Positions 1-7,349 of a stretch of DNA of 10,022 nucleotides are shown here, piece by piece. The translations under genes were made by a program, and so were the position numbers. The notes below the pieces were generated by a model. That model saw nothing but the letters and a program-made list of their open reading frames with translations. It made no database searches and had not been told where the DNA came from. Source of the stretch: an uncultured Pirellula sp. (lineage in GTDB: Bacteria; Planctomycetota; Planctomycetia; Pirellulales; Pirellulaceae); assembly GCA_903892365.1 (NCBI GenBank), contig CAITIF010000280.1, positions 1 to 10,022 of the forward strand. Direction: 5' to 3'. Each line of letters opens with the position of its first letter. Position 1 is the stretch's first letter.

Positions 1-49
1 ACCACGAATGCGAATGTCGGTAGAAATCCTTCTCGAAAGCAAACCGGTA

Positions 50-1093
50 ATGAATTCGACAATACACTGCTTGATTGTTCTGATCGCCATTCTTAGTTCT
101 GGTTGTAACCGAACAACCTTGGTCCCACCGTTTGAACCGGATCGCGTGGAGCTGACATATAAGACCGATGGCGGCAAGTTCTACGTGGTTGACGACGGAA
201 ATGCGTACCGCGAAACTCAGGCCGGCGAAGCATGGGAACTGGTGATGCGAGTTTTTGATCCCGAGGAAGTAAAGCGTTCGTACGTTATCGAAGATGGAAA
301 AACCTACCGAATCTCCCCCGACAACCAGCAGCGTTTCGAAGTGCAACGCGAGCTGTCGGAATCTTTCGAAGATTTGAATCTCGGAGTTCCTGGGCTTTTA
401 GAGCTTGTTAGTGAGCGCCGGCAACGCTGGGGTGCGTTCACGTTACAGTCTCCCGAAGCCCCAACGGTTTCCGAATATGTCGCGCATCGTAACGAGATGC
501 TGGCTGGGATGGCAACTTTCCGCGATTGCAGCGTCGAGCCTACAAGTGAGAAATCGCATTCAGGCGGCAAGTCGCTAAGGTGCATGGCGCCGACGAGACC
601 CGATAGCATGATCACTTGTAAGGCAAGTCTTTCCTGTCCACTGGTCTATTTTCGAAATGGTGATGATTTTTGGTTCGAAGCCTTCTACTGGGCTGAACAA
701 GGTTTGCCGTTGACTTTGATCGATCTTGAATGCGAGTTCGTTGCAGAGCACCCAGGAATTCGATTACGCATTTTCGACGATGAGACACTAGGGATTGAGC
801 TGAAAGCGCTCGACAAGCCGACCTTCCGGCAACCAGCCGAGTCACGAGTCACGTTTCCAAGAAACAAATGGGTCCAAGTGCAAGTTCATTTTGTTCTATC
901 GACCACGGATGGACGAATGGAAATTTGGCAGGATGGTCAAAAGGTGTTGGACCGAACGGGGATTACGCTTCCATTTCGATCCGCGATTTACAATAGTCTT
1001 GAAGTGGGTATCTCGGCTCACAGTGATCCCAACCAACCCTGCCTGCTGTTCGTCGATGACCTTCGGTGTTCCTCGAAAGCGTTTTCGGAATAA
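50..1093 (+). CDS. Putative lipoprotein with C-terminal ConA/polysaccharide-lyase-like domain
   Basis: Probable surface lipoprotein. From the ATG at 50 the protein has 347 residues and opens with a hydrophobic stretch ending in LSSGC (Cys19), a usable though not ideal lipobox, which suggests export and lipidation. Residues about 20-150 are polar and unrecognised. From about residue 155 onward it resembles concanavalin-A-like/heparin-lyase-I-type beta-sandwiches: a SHSGGKSLR strand, then GDDFWFEAFYW, then KWVQVQVHF and GRMEIWQDGQKVLD, and a closing LLFVDDLRCS strand. In that fold these features bind or cleave polysaccharide, but I see no certain catalytic residues, so binding is as likely as lysis. 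The start is uncertain. In-frame ATGs also occur at 8 and 14, would add Arg/Lys to the otherwise uncharged n-region, and the frame stays open to the window edge. No strong ribosome site precedes any of them. The next gene lies 199 bases downstream on the same strand. Confidence 0.7.
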   Translation: MNSTIHCLIVLIAILSSGCNRTTLVPPFEPDRVELTYKTDGGKFYVVDDGNAYRETQAGEAWELVMRVFDPEEVKRSYVIEDGKTYRISPDNQQRFEVQRELSESFEDLNLGVPGLLELVSERRQRWGAFTLQSPEAPTVSEYVAHRNEMLAGMATFRDCSVEPTSEKSHSGGKSLRCMAPTRPDSMITCKASLSCPLVYFRNGDDFWFEAFYWAEQGLPLTLIDLECEFVAEHPGIRLRIFDDETLGIELKALDKPTFRQPAESRVTFPRNKWVQVQVHFVLSTTDGRMEIWQDGQKVLDRTGITLPFRSAIYNSLEVGISAHSDPNQPCLLFVDDLRCSSKAFSE

Positions 1094-1282
1094 CCCAACA
1101 ACTAGGTCCACATGGCTGTTGTTTTGCGAAGTATCAAAAATGGGATTTCCGAGTACACTGGTGCTAATCGACGATGCGGCAAACTTGTGCCGGGTGCAAA
1201 AGGCTGGATGCATCGAACCAATGCATGTTGTATTGGTAGAGTGGATTAGTTTAGTAGTCATGTTTTTTAGATGAAATCGTTC

Positions 1283-1286
1283 GAGG
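1283..1286 (+). promoter_or_regulatory. Shine-Dalgarno-like GAGG before the GTG start
   Basis: GAGG stands six bases before the GTG at 1293, a normal spacing, and is the reason for preferring that GTG over the in-frame ATGs at 1305 and 1308, which lie 18 and 21 bases away. It is only a four-base match. The rest of the 199-base gap after the lipoprotein gene shows no convincing promoter or terminator. It holds two ATGCAT palindromes at 1208-1213 and 1221-1226 of unknown meaning. Confidence 0.4.
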
Positions 1287-1292
1287 CTTAGT

Positions 1293-2681
1293 GTGAATCA
1301 AGTCATGATGAAGTCCACGTGGATTGGTCTGTTGGGTGTTGTCACCTGCTTACTGATCGAAGCAAAAGCTGAGACATTTCAGCTCGCACCGGCCGCATCT
1401 CCTGCGGACAATCCGCTCAAAGGATTAGTCCCCTACGCGGATGCCAACGTCGATCGCTTTCCTCACAGCCTTGAATTCAATTACCTGAAGCTTAGCGATT
1501 TGATGGTGGGACGTGATGAGTTCGATTGGGAACCGTTAGAGTCTAAGCTCGACTTGATCGCATCGCGAGGTTGCCAAGCCGTCTTTCGAATATGGGTCGA
1601 ATACCCCAATCAACCTTCAGGGGTCCCACAGTTCTTGATTGAAGATGGTGTGAAAATCACCTCCTGGACCAATACCGAGGAGAAACCGGCTTCCAAAAAC
1701 ATCACGCCGGATTACGAAGATGAAAGACTGGTAACTGCCCTTGAGCGATTTGTCCAAGAGTTCGGGCAACGGTACGATGGGGACCAACGGCTAGGCTTCC
1801 TTACCGCAGGTTTGCTGGGGTCCTGGGGCGAATGGCACAGTTGGCCACGAGCCGAACTGTTTGCCTCCAAGGCAACTCAACTACGCGTTCTCAAGGCTTA
1901 CTCGCGCGCTTTCACCAAGACCCCGGTTTTACTGCGGTACCCCGCTGGCAAAAGCAACCCTAGGTACGTAGCCAATGATGACCTACCATTCGGTTATCAC
2001 GACGACTCGTTTGCGTGGGGGACTTTGGATACAGGAAACCCAGACGATTCTTGGTTCTATATGAATCTCCTTGCCAAGGCTGGTGACAATGCACTCAATA
2101 AATGGAAGAAACATCCGATCGGCGGCGAGATTCGTCCGGAAGTCTGGGGGCAGATCTTCGATGCGAAGCCGACGCACAAGCAGGCTCAGGACTTCGCGAA
2201 GTGCGTGCAACAAACACACGCCTCTTGGTTGATGGACTCAGGGATGTTTAACAAGAAGCCATCCGCAGACCGAGTCCAACGCGCTACGGAAGCCGTGCAG
2301 CGAATGGGCTACGATTTCTTCGTTCAATCCGCTCGGATTGATCGGATAGATGCACAACAAATCGAAGTGGAACTGCAGGTACTCAATAACGGAGTCGCTC
2401 CGTTCTACTACGATTGGTCTATGGAACTAGCGGTCCTTTCTTCGACCGGCGACCTGCTGAAGACATTCCCTGTGGATTGGAAACTGACGGCCATCGCCCC
2501 TTCGACCACCCCCGAGATGATGAAAACAACTTTGCAGATGGAAGAAATTCCTGATTCAGCGGCAAAACTAGCATTGAGGGTCGTTAATCCGCTACCCAAA
2601 GGAAAAGCATTGCGATTCGCTAACGCCGACCAAGATGCCGACGTAGCTGGCTGGCTGACTCTAGGACCAATCCCCAAGTAA
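1293..2681 (+). CDS. Secreted DUF4874/DUF4832 protein, glycoside-hydrolase-like
   Basis: Exported protein of 462 residues. An N-terminal signal peptide with hydrophobic core WIGLLGVVTCLL and a likely AKA/ET cleavage after residue 26 directs it out of the cytoplasm. Residues about 38-335 match the DUF4874-type barrel: NPLKGLVPY near 40, FNYLKLSDL, FDWEPL, a VFRIWVEYP strand near 97-105, GLLGSWGEWHSW at 173-184, GYHDDSF at 234-240, and IGGEIRPE at 277-283. Residues about 336-462 form a beta-sandwich typical of DUF4832, with LNNGVAPFYYDW in the middle. The order of motifs is that of a clan-A-like (beta/alpha)8 glycoside hydrolase. Glu180 and Glu279 are plausible acid/base and nucleophile, but this is inference and no substrate can be named. 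GTG is chosen as start because of GAGG six bases upstream; ATG at 1305 or 1308 would give a shorter, equally good signal peptide. It sits between two other exported-protein genes on the same strand. Confidence 0.82.
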   Translation: MNQVMMKSTWIGLLGVVTCLLIEAKAETFQLAPAASPADNPLKGLVPYADANVDRFPHSLEFNYLKLSDLMVGRDEFDWEPLESKLDLIASRGCQAVFRIWVEYPNQPSGVPQFLIEDGVKITSWTNTEEKPASKNITPDYEDERLVTALERFVQEFGQRYDGDQRLGFLTAGLLGSWGEWHSWPRAELFASKATQLRVLKAYSRAFTKTPVLLRYPAGKSNPRYVANDDLPFGYHDDSFAWGTLDTGNPDDSWFYMNLLAKAGDNALNKWKKHPIGGEIRPEVWGQIFDAKPTHKQAQDFAKCVQQTHASWLMDSGMFNKKPSADRVQRATEAVQRMGYDFFVQSARIDRIDAQQIEVELQVLNNGVAPFYYDWSMELAVLSSTGDLLKTFPVDWKLTAIAPSTTPEMMKTTLQMEEIPDSAAKLALRVVNPLPKGKALRFANADQDADVAGWLTLGPIPK

Positions 2682-2823
2682 AGCTTAGGTAGTTGCTCCG
2701 AACGGGTGATTGCCGAAACAATAGAAACTAGACTAGATCTTTGCGTTGATGGGGCAATAGCCCAAAACCGACTTCCTCGCGAAAACGCCGACGCTATCTA
2801 AAGTACGCCTTTCCTTAACTACC

Positions 2824-5235
2824 ATGATGAAAACTAAACTATTCTTCACGCTTGTTTTTGCTTTAAATGGTCTGGCCTCTATCGCGTCAGCCCTTCCGAA
2901 CGATAAAGCGATCGTCATTCCCGATCTCACCAAGGGTGATAAGATCCCAAAGGGTGCCAAGCATGATTGGAATCTCGGGCCCACCGGTTTACGTGGTTGG
3001 ATGTTTTGCGACAAGCTGGTGACCACCGATGCCCGACAAATCGCTATCACGACCGTTGAACCAGGCTCGTCGGCGGATGGTCTCATCGCTGTGGGCGATG
3101 TGCTTCTTGGGGTAGGTGGAAAACCGTTTTCTTACGACCCGCGAACGGAGATGGGGCGAGCGATCACGGCCGCGGAGACGGAAACAGGCGGCGGCCGGCT
3201 TGCAATCACACGCTGGCGAGCAGGGAAAACCGATGAGATTGAATTGATGTTACCGGTTTTGGGCTCGTTCAGTCCCACCGCACCCTACGACTGCCCAAAG
3301 TCGCAACGCATCCTTGTTCAAGGCTTGGAATCACTTGCAGAACTTATGTCGCAAGCGGACTACGCACAGTCGGTCGATGCGATTCCTCGCTCGTTGAATG
3401 CGCTCGCATTGCTGGCTGGCGGCGATGCCCAGCATCTCGATTTAGTGGAACGCGAATCGCAATGGGCGACCAACTTTACGACGCGTGACTTCCGAACCTG
3501 GTACTATGGCTATGTCATGATTTTTTTGTCGGAATACATTAAGGCTACCGGTGATGATTCGGTGTTGCCGGGCCTACGGCGATTGGCGTTGGAAGCGGCG
3601 GGTGGTCAGAGTGCCGTCGGGTCATGGGGGCATACCTTCGCGCTTCCAGATGGGCGCCTTCAAGGTTACGGCATGATGAATTCCCCCGGTTTGCCGCTGA
3701 CTATTGGAATGATCCTTGCACGCGACGCAGGAGTCAACGCCCCCGAAGTCGATCGCGCGATTGAATTGAGCTCGCGACTGCTTCGTTTTTACCAAGGGAA
3801 AGGTGCCATACCCTACGGCGATCATTCCGCTTGGACCGAGACGCATGAAGATAACGGCAAATGCGGCATGGCTGCCGTCTTATTCCATCAACTGGGCGAA
3901 GCGAAGAACGCAGATTTTTTCACTCGTATGGCGCTGGCATCCCATGGCAACGAACGGGACTGCGGTCATACGGGTAACTACTTTAATATGCTGTGGTCTC
4001 TGCCTGCGATCGCTCAGGCGGGTCCGCATGCCACGGGTGAGTGGATGAAGGAATTTGGATCATGGTATCATGACCTTGCTCGACGATCGGATGGTTCGTT
4101 CGCACATCAAGGCCCACCCGAGCCTGATCATGACAGCTACCATGGCTGGGATGCAAGCGGAGCCTACTTGCTGGCCTACGCCTTGCCATTGAAGAAGATC
4201 GCTCTTACTGGTAAGTCGCCTCGAGTCTCACAACCGCTTGAAAAAGATACCGTCCATGGCCTGATCGTCGACGGTCGTGGCTGGGACAATAAAGATCGTA
4301 CCAGCACCTACGATCAATGGACGGACGAGGAACTGCTTGCGAGACTCGGCTCTTGGTCCCCTATTGTTCGGGAGCGCGCGGCCGCAGCGATCTCTCGTCG
4401 TAAGGAACCACCTTTGGCCGCAATCATCGCATTGCTTGATTCCCCTTCACTAGAAGCACGCATCGGGGCCTGCCATGCGCTCGAGGAACTAGGTGGTGCG
4501 GCCGCTTCTGCAGTGCCTCCATTGCGTCGCGCACTGCAAGATGAAGACCTGTGGCTGCGAGTACGGGCCGCCACCGCGTTGGCCGCGATTGGAAAGCCTG
4601 CAATGCCCGCACTGCCTGAGATGCTAGCGCTGATCGCGAGAGGACCATCCGCCCAGGATCCACGCGCCATGGAGCAGCGTTTTGTTTCGTTCGCTATCTT
4701 CAGCAAGATGCTCACCAGCAGCAAGTCACTGGAAGGCGTCGATCGCGAAAAGCTTCGTGAAGCCATTGCGATCGGGCTTCAAAATCAAGACGGGCGAGCT
4801 CGAAGCGAGATCAGTGAAATCTACGGCCGCCTTAGCTACGAAGAACTGCAGCCTCTGCTTCCCGCCATATTCGAAGCCATTGTCAAGCCGGCCCCTAGTG
4901 GCGAAATGTTCGCTGACGGGGTGCGACTTAACGGTTTAAAGGTTCTCGCATCGCATCATATCGAGGAAGGGATGCAAGCCTGTGCCGACTATCTTCGTAC
5001 CCAGAACCCATGGGCCAGCGAGCACCGCACACCGGAAATCCTAAGCGTTCTTGTTTCTTACGGCGCCCAAGCGCAGCCCATTGTTTCACAACTGAACGAA
5101 ACCGCTGACTTGTTCGAGAAAGGGGAAAAGGACTTCCCAAATCATCTCAGCAAACAGAAGGCGAAAGCCGTGCGTAAAGCCATCAAGCAGATCGAAGCTT
5201 CCAAAGATCGTCCTGAATTGAAGCGACTGAAATAG
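2824..5235 (+). CDS. Secreted DUF6288-like protein: PDZ, alpha/alpha toroid, HEAT repeats
   Basis: Large exported protein of 803 residues. The signal peptide has Lys3 and Lys5, core LFFTLVFALNGLA and a likely ASA/LP cleavage after residue 23. Residues about 48-145 hold a PDZ-like domain (ITTVEPGSSADGLIAVGD, then VLLGVGGKPF), which usually binds peptide C-termini. It is followed by FSPTAPYDCPKS, a motif I associate with planctomycete DUF6288 proteins. Residues about 160-460 look like an alpha/alpha toroid of the terpenoid-cyclase/prenyltransferase shape, with SWGH, GYGMMNSPG, GAIPYGDH, HEDNGKCG and ERDCGHTGNYFN motifs. Residues about 499-612 are HEAT repeats, with two or three clear helical pairs rich in Ala, Leu and Arg, and the remainder is helical. 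It probably acts as a periplasmic or surface scaffold or enzyme; no reaction is known to me. No ribosome site precedes the ATG, and a second ATG follows at 2827. The gap to the preceding gene is 142 bases with nothing recognisable in it. Confidence 0.83.
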   Translation: MMKTKLFFTLVFALNGLASIASALPNDKAIVIPDLTKGDKIPKGAKHDWNLGPTGLRGWMFCDKLVTTDARQIAITTVEPGSSADGLIAVGDVLLGVGGKPFSYDPRTEMGRAITAAETETGGGRLAITRWRAGKTDEIELMLPVLGSFSPTAPYDCPKSQRILVQGLESLAELMSQADYAQSVDAIPRSLNALALLAGGDAQHLDLVERESQWATNFTTRDFRTWYYGYVMIFLSEYIKATGDDSVLPGLRRLALEAAGGQSAVGSWGHTFALPDGRLQGYGMMNSPGLPLTIGMILARDAGVNAPEVDRAIELSSRLLRFYQGKGAIPYGDHSAWTETHEDNGKCGMAAVLFHQLGEAKNADFFTRMALASHGNERDCGHTGNYFNMLWSLPAIAQAGPHATGEWMKEFGSWYHDLARRSDGSFAHQGPPEPDHDSYHGWDASGAYLLAYALPLKKIALTGKSPRVSQPLEKDTVHGLIVDGRGWDNKDRTSTYDQWTDEELLARLGSWSPIVRERAAAAISRRKEPPLAAIIALLDSPSLEARIGACHALEELGGAAASAVPPLRRALQDEDLWLRVRAATALAAIGKPAMPALPEMLALIARGPSAQDPRAMEQRFVSFAIFSKMLTSSKSLEGVDREKLREAIAIGLQNQDGRARSEISEIYGRLSYEELQPLLPAIFEAIVKPAPSGEMFADGVRLNGLKVLASHHIEEGMQACADYLRTQNPWASEHRTPEILSVLVSYGAQAQPIVSQLNETADLFEKGEKDFPNHLSKQKAKAVRKAIKQIEASKDRPELKRLK

Positions 5236-5423
5236 GGGTAAGTTTGCTGGTAATGTCCAATAATAGATGTACAGGTAACACCCTTGTTCGCGCTTCCAGT
5301 CGGCTTCCCTCCTGCTCGTAATCGAATTCGGTGAAACGGTACTGATACGCGAACGGCTAATAACGAAAGTTAGAAATAAGGCACCTGACTTGCTTTATTT
5401 GACTCCACCGGAGTGTTTATCTA

Positions 5424-5496
5424 AAACGCAGAGTCGCAGAGATCGCATAGAAAAGAAAGAGTCTGTGGGCGTTTTGGCTCTGCGTCCTCCGCGTTT
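5424..5496. repeat. CGCAGAG-type imperfect inverted repeat
   Basis: The left arm at 5424-5441 (AAACGCAGAGTCGCAGAG) is nearly the reverse complement of the right arm at 5478-5496 (CTCTGCGTCCTCCGCGTTT), with one insertion and two substitutions. About 36 bases separate the arms, including a purine-rich AGAAAAGAAAGAG run. Arms built from repeated CGCAGAG or CGCNGAG words are, from memory, a common dispersed non-coding repeat in planctomycete and soil-bacterial genomes. When translated they give LCDLCDSAF-like nonsense peptides, as here on the minus strand. A role as a bidirectional terminator is possible but there is no clean T-tract. Confidence 0.55.
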
Positions 5497-5650
5497 CCAA
5501 AAGGGGAACTAGGTGGATTTAGGTGCCAGGCAGTTTTCTTGCTTTCATAACTGCGGCCCCGCCTCGCCTTTGATGGAGACTTCTTGAGCTCGGAGGGCGG
5601 CATGTTGCTGCCAGCGGTGTCAACCACCGGATCTTTTGCCGAACAGGGAC

Positions 5651-5767
5651 CTAAGCCCGGCGGGCGACACATCAGCCAGTCTGTTGCAGGGCCCATGTTT
5701 CGCCCTCCGGGCTAAGAATGGAATTGCGGATCAGCGACATTCGGGCTTGCCCCGAATGTTGCAACAG
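5651..5767. repeat. Compact palindromic block with two stem-loops and interlocking arm
   Basis: Two stem-loops stand side by side. In the first, 5654-5667 (AGCCCGGCGGGCGA) pairs with 5700-5713 (TCGCCCTCCGGGCT) with 13 of 14 positions complementary. In the second, 5734-5745 (GCGACATTCGGG) pairs with 5751-5762 (CCCGAATGTTGC) with 11 of 12 positions complementary around a five-base loop. In addition CTGTTGCA at 5681-5688, inside the first loop, is the perfect reverse complement of TGCAACAG at 5760-5767, just beyond and overlapping the second stem. This gives either an alternative fold or a pseudoknot. The compact structure and lack of coding sense suggest a REP/MITE-like dispersed element; no transposase or RAYT gene is visible nearby. 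Confidence 0.6.
5734..5762. terminator. Strong 12-bp hairpin, possible bidirectional terminator
   Basis: A 12-base-pair GC-containing stem with a CTTGC loop and one mismatch lies between convergent genes, where a shared terminator would be expected. It is not followed by a T-run on either strand, so it does not fit a classical rho-independent terminator. It may simply be the second stem of the surrounding repeat block. Confidence 0.3.
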
Positions 5768-5813
5768 GTTTGGTGCGCTAGAAAGTCAAGGAAGCTAGGT
5801 GCAAAGCAGGTTC

Positions 5814-5837
5814 AAAAATGTTTCGCCCCCCATTTTT
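5814..5837 (-). terminator. Weak hairpin after the DUF1501 stop codon
   Basis: AAAAATG at 5814-5820 and CATTTTT at 5831-5837 are perfect reverse complements around a ten-base C-rich loop. The hairpin begins 12 bases past the stop codon of the minus-strand operon, and on that strand the stem ends in a short T-run. The stem is AT-rich and weak, so termination here is only plausible. TTTCGCC is also directly repeated at 5821-5827 and 5835-5841. Confidence 0.35.
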
Positions 5838-5849
5838 CGCCAGACTGTC

Positions 5850-7349
5850 TTACGCTAACAGCTCAGGAACGATCTTAGGGCTTTCAACTCCAGTCAACTT
5901 TTGATCGAGCCCCTGGAACTTGAACGACAGACGATTGTGATCGATTCCCATGCAGTGCAGGATGGTGGCATTCAGATCATTCACACTCACTGGATCTTTG
6001 ACCACGTTGTAGCTGAATTCGTCGGTCTCGCCATGCACATATCCTTTCTTCACGCCTCCGCCCGCAAGCCACATGCAAAAGTTACGAGGGTGATGATCGC
6101 GACCATAATCGTCCTTGGTCAGGTTGCCTTGCGAATAGACAGTTCGTCCAAATTCGCCCCCGCAAACCACCAAGGTATCTTCCAGCATCCCGCGTTGTTT
6201 CAGATCCAATACCAGAGCCGCGGTGCCTTGGTCGGTGTCCTTGCACTGATTGCCCAATTGGCGTGGTAATCCACCATGAGTGTCCCAGCCTCGATGCAAA
6301 ATCTGAACGGTGCGAACGCCGCGTTCCACCAATCGCCTCGCAAGCAGCGCACTGTGGGCGAAAGAACCAGGGACCTTGGCATCCGGACCATACAATTCAA
6401 GCGTGGACGCAGTCTCCTGACTGATATCCACCAACTCCGGAACGCTGCGCTGCATCCGGAAAGCCATCTCATATTGAGCGATACGTGTTTCCGTCTCGGG
6501 ATCGCGGTATCGGTCCAACCCTTGGGTGTTCAGTTCATTCAATGCATCCAACATGACGCGTCGGTCCTCGCGCGAAACCCCATCAGGATTCGGCAAGTAC
6601 AAAACAGGGTCTCCAGATCCACGTAACGCAACCCCATTGAAGCGTGTCGGCAAATAGCCGCTGCCCCACATTCGATTGTAAAGCGCTTGGCCATTGCTGT
6701 CGGAAGGGAATCGAGGAGTAAAAACGACGAACGCTGGTAGATCATTGCTCTCGCTCCCTAAGCCGTAAGCCAGCCAGGACCCGATGCTCGCTTTGCCTGG
6801 TACTTCGGAGCCCGTCATCACAAACGTGCATGCGGGGTCGTGGTTGATGGCGTTGGTGTGTACCGATCGGATCAAAGTGATTTCGTCCACGATCTTCGCC
6901 GTGTGCGGCATCAGCTCGGAATTGATCCACATCCCCGATTGCCCCTTTTGCTCAAACTTGAACTTGGTGGGAGCAACGGGAAATCGAGTTTGACCACTGG
7001 TCATGGTCGACAGACGTTGGTTGTTCCGAATCGATTCAGGTAGATCCTTGTCGAAGTAATCGGCCAACGTGGGTTTGTAATCCCATGTGTCGTGCTGAGG
7101 AGGTCCGCCGTTGAAATGCACGTAGATAATTGCCTTGGCTTTGGGGGCAAAGTGAGGCAGGCCTGGCAATGAAGGATGCACCCGTTGAAGCGCGGCTGGA
7201 TTAGATTCGGCATCTACAGCGCCGGCATAACGAGCCAACGGATTAGCCGCCATAGCGGCCAGCGACAAGCTGCCTAGCCGTACCCCTTGCTGACCAAAGA
7301 AATGTCGACGGGTCTGACGTACCAAGTGTTCATGGAGTGGATCCATCAT
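5850..7349 (-). CDS. DUF1501 family protein with twin-arginine signal
   Basis: Full-length DUF1501 protein of 499 residues, a family related to the sulfatase/alkaline phosphatase superfamily and very abundant in planctomycetes. Residues 13-18 (TRRHFF) followed by a mild hydrophobic stretch [10 protein letters not shown] form a twin-arginine export signal, so the folded, probably metal-bearing protein is likely sent across the membrane. Family landmarks in order: [12 protein letters not shown] at 79-90, SELMPHT near 144-150, [14 protein letters not shown] at 160-173, GWDTHGG at 354-360, GGEFGRT at 397-403, GRDHHPRN at 416-423, and a [18 protein letters not shown] end region. The Asp/His clusters resemble metal ligands of the superfamily, but whether the protein is an active hydrolase is unknown. 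The ATG at 7349 overlaps the upstream stop as TAATG. A second ATG at 7346 sits at a better distance (seven bases) from an AAGGA at 7358-7354, so either may be used. It is the last gene of its operon. Confidence 0.92.
   Translation of the reverse strand: MMDPLHEHLVRQTRRHFFGQQGVRLGSLSLAAMAANPLARYAGAVDAESNPAALQRVHPSLPGLPHFAPKAKAIIYVHFNGGPPQHDTWDYKPTLADYFDKDLPESIRNNQRLSTMTSGQTRFPVAPTKFKFEQKGQSGMWINSELMPHTAKIVDEITLIRSVHTNAINHDPACTFVMTGSEVPGKASIGSWLAYGLGSESNDLPAFVVFTPRFPSDSNGQALYNRMWGSGYLPTRFNGVALRGSGDPVLYLPNPDGVSREDRRVMLDALNELNTQGLDRYRDPETETRIAQYEMAFRMQRSVPELVDISQETASTLELYGPDAKVPGSFAHSALLARRLVERGVRTVQILHRGWDTHGGLPRQLGNQCKDTDQGTAALVLDLKQRGMLEDTLVVCGGEFGRTVYSQGNLTKDDYGRDHHPRNFCMWLAGGGVKKGYVHGETDEFSYNVVKDPVSVNDLNATILHCMGIDHNRLSFKFQGLDQKLTGVESPKIVPELLA

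Larger units (their letters stand above)
5236..5849. other. Non-coding gap between convergent genes, palindrome-rich
   Basis: This 614-base stretch lies between the end of the plus-strand cluster and the end of the minus-strand operon. Short open frames across it have Cys/Pro/Arg-rich, low-information products that follow the repeats, so I call none a gene. The first part (5236-5375) shows nothing firm. A small ACTCC-acc-GGAGT hairpin occurs at 5402-5414. Seven-base inverted copies GGCACCT (5380-5386) and AGGTGCC (5521-5527) bracket the CGCAGAG repeat. An eight-base direct repeat, CTTGCTTT, occurs at 5389-5396 and 5538-5545. The second half holds the compact palindromic block and a hairpin at 5814-5837, listed separately. 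It could be a graveyard of small non-autonomous repeats. Confidence 0.6.

Noticed and set aside
1177..1192. CGGCA/TGCCG hairpin after the lipoprotein gene as a terminator
   Set aside because: The stem is only five base pairs and is not followed by a T-run.
891..1274. Plus-strand open frame of 127 codons running from inside the lipoprotein gene into the gap
   Set aside because: Its first two thirds overlap a well-supported gene in another frame, and its product is rich in Arg, Trp and Cys with no recognisable pattern; a shadow frame.
2752..2763. GGGC-aata-GCCC hairpin before the DUF6288-like gene
   Set aside because: A four-base stem is too short to support a regulatory or terminator call.
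4314..4766. Minus-strand open frame of 150 codons opposite the HEAT repeats
   Set aside because: It is Ser/Ala/Arg-rich, the antisense image of the Ala/Leu-rich HEAT repeats, with no start signal.
5421..5696. Minus-strand open frame of 91 codons
   Set aside because: It is a translation of the CGCAGAG repeat (LCDLCDSAF-like tail) and part of the palindromic block, with no ribosome site or domain.
5636..5878. Plus-strand open frame of 80 codons
   Set aside because: It follows the palindromic block and runs into the end of the convergent DUF1501 gene; composition is that of repeat DNA.
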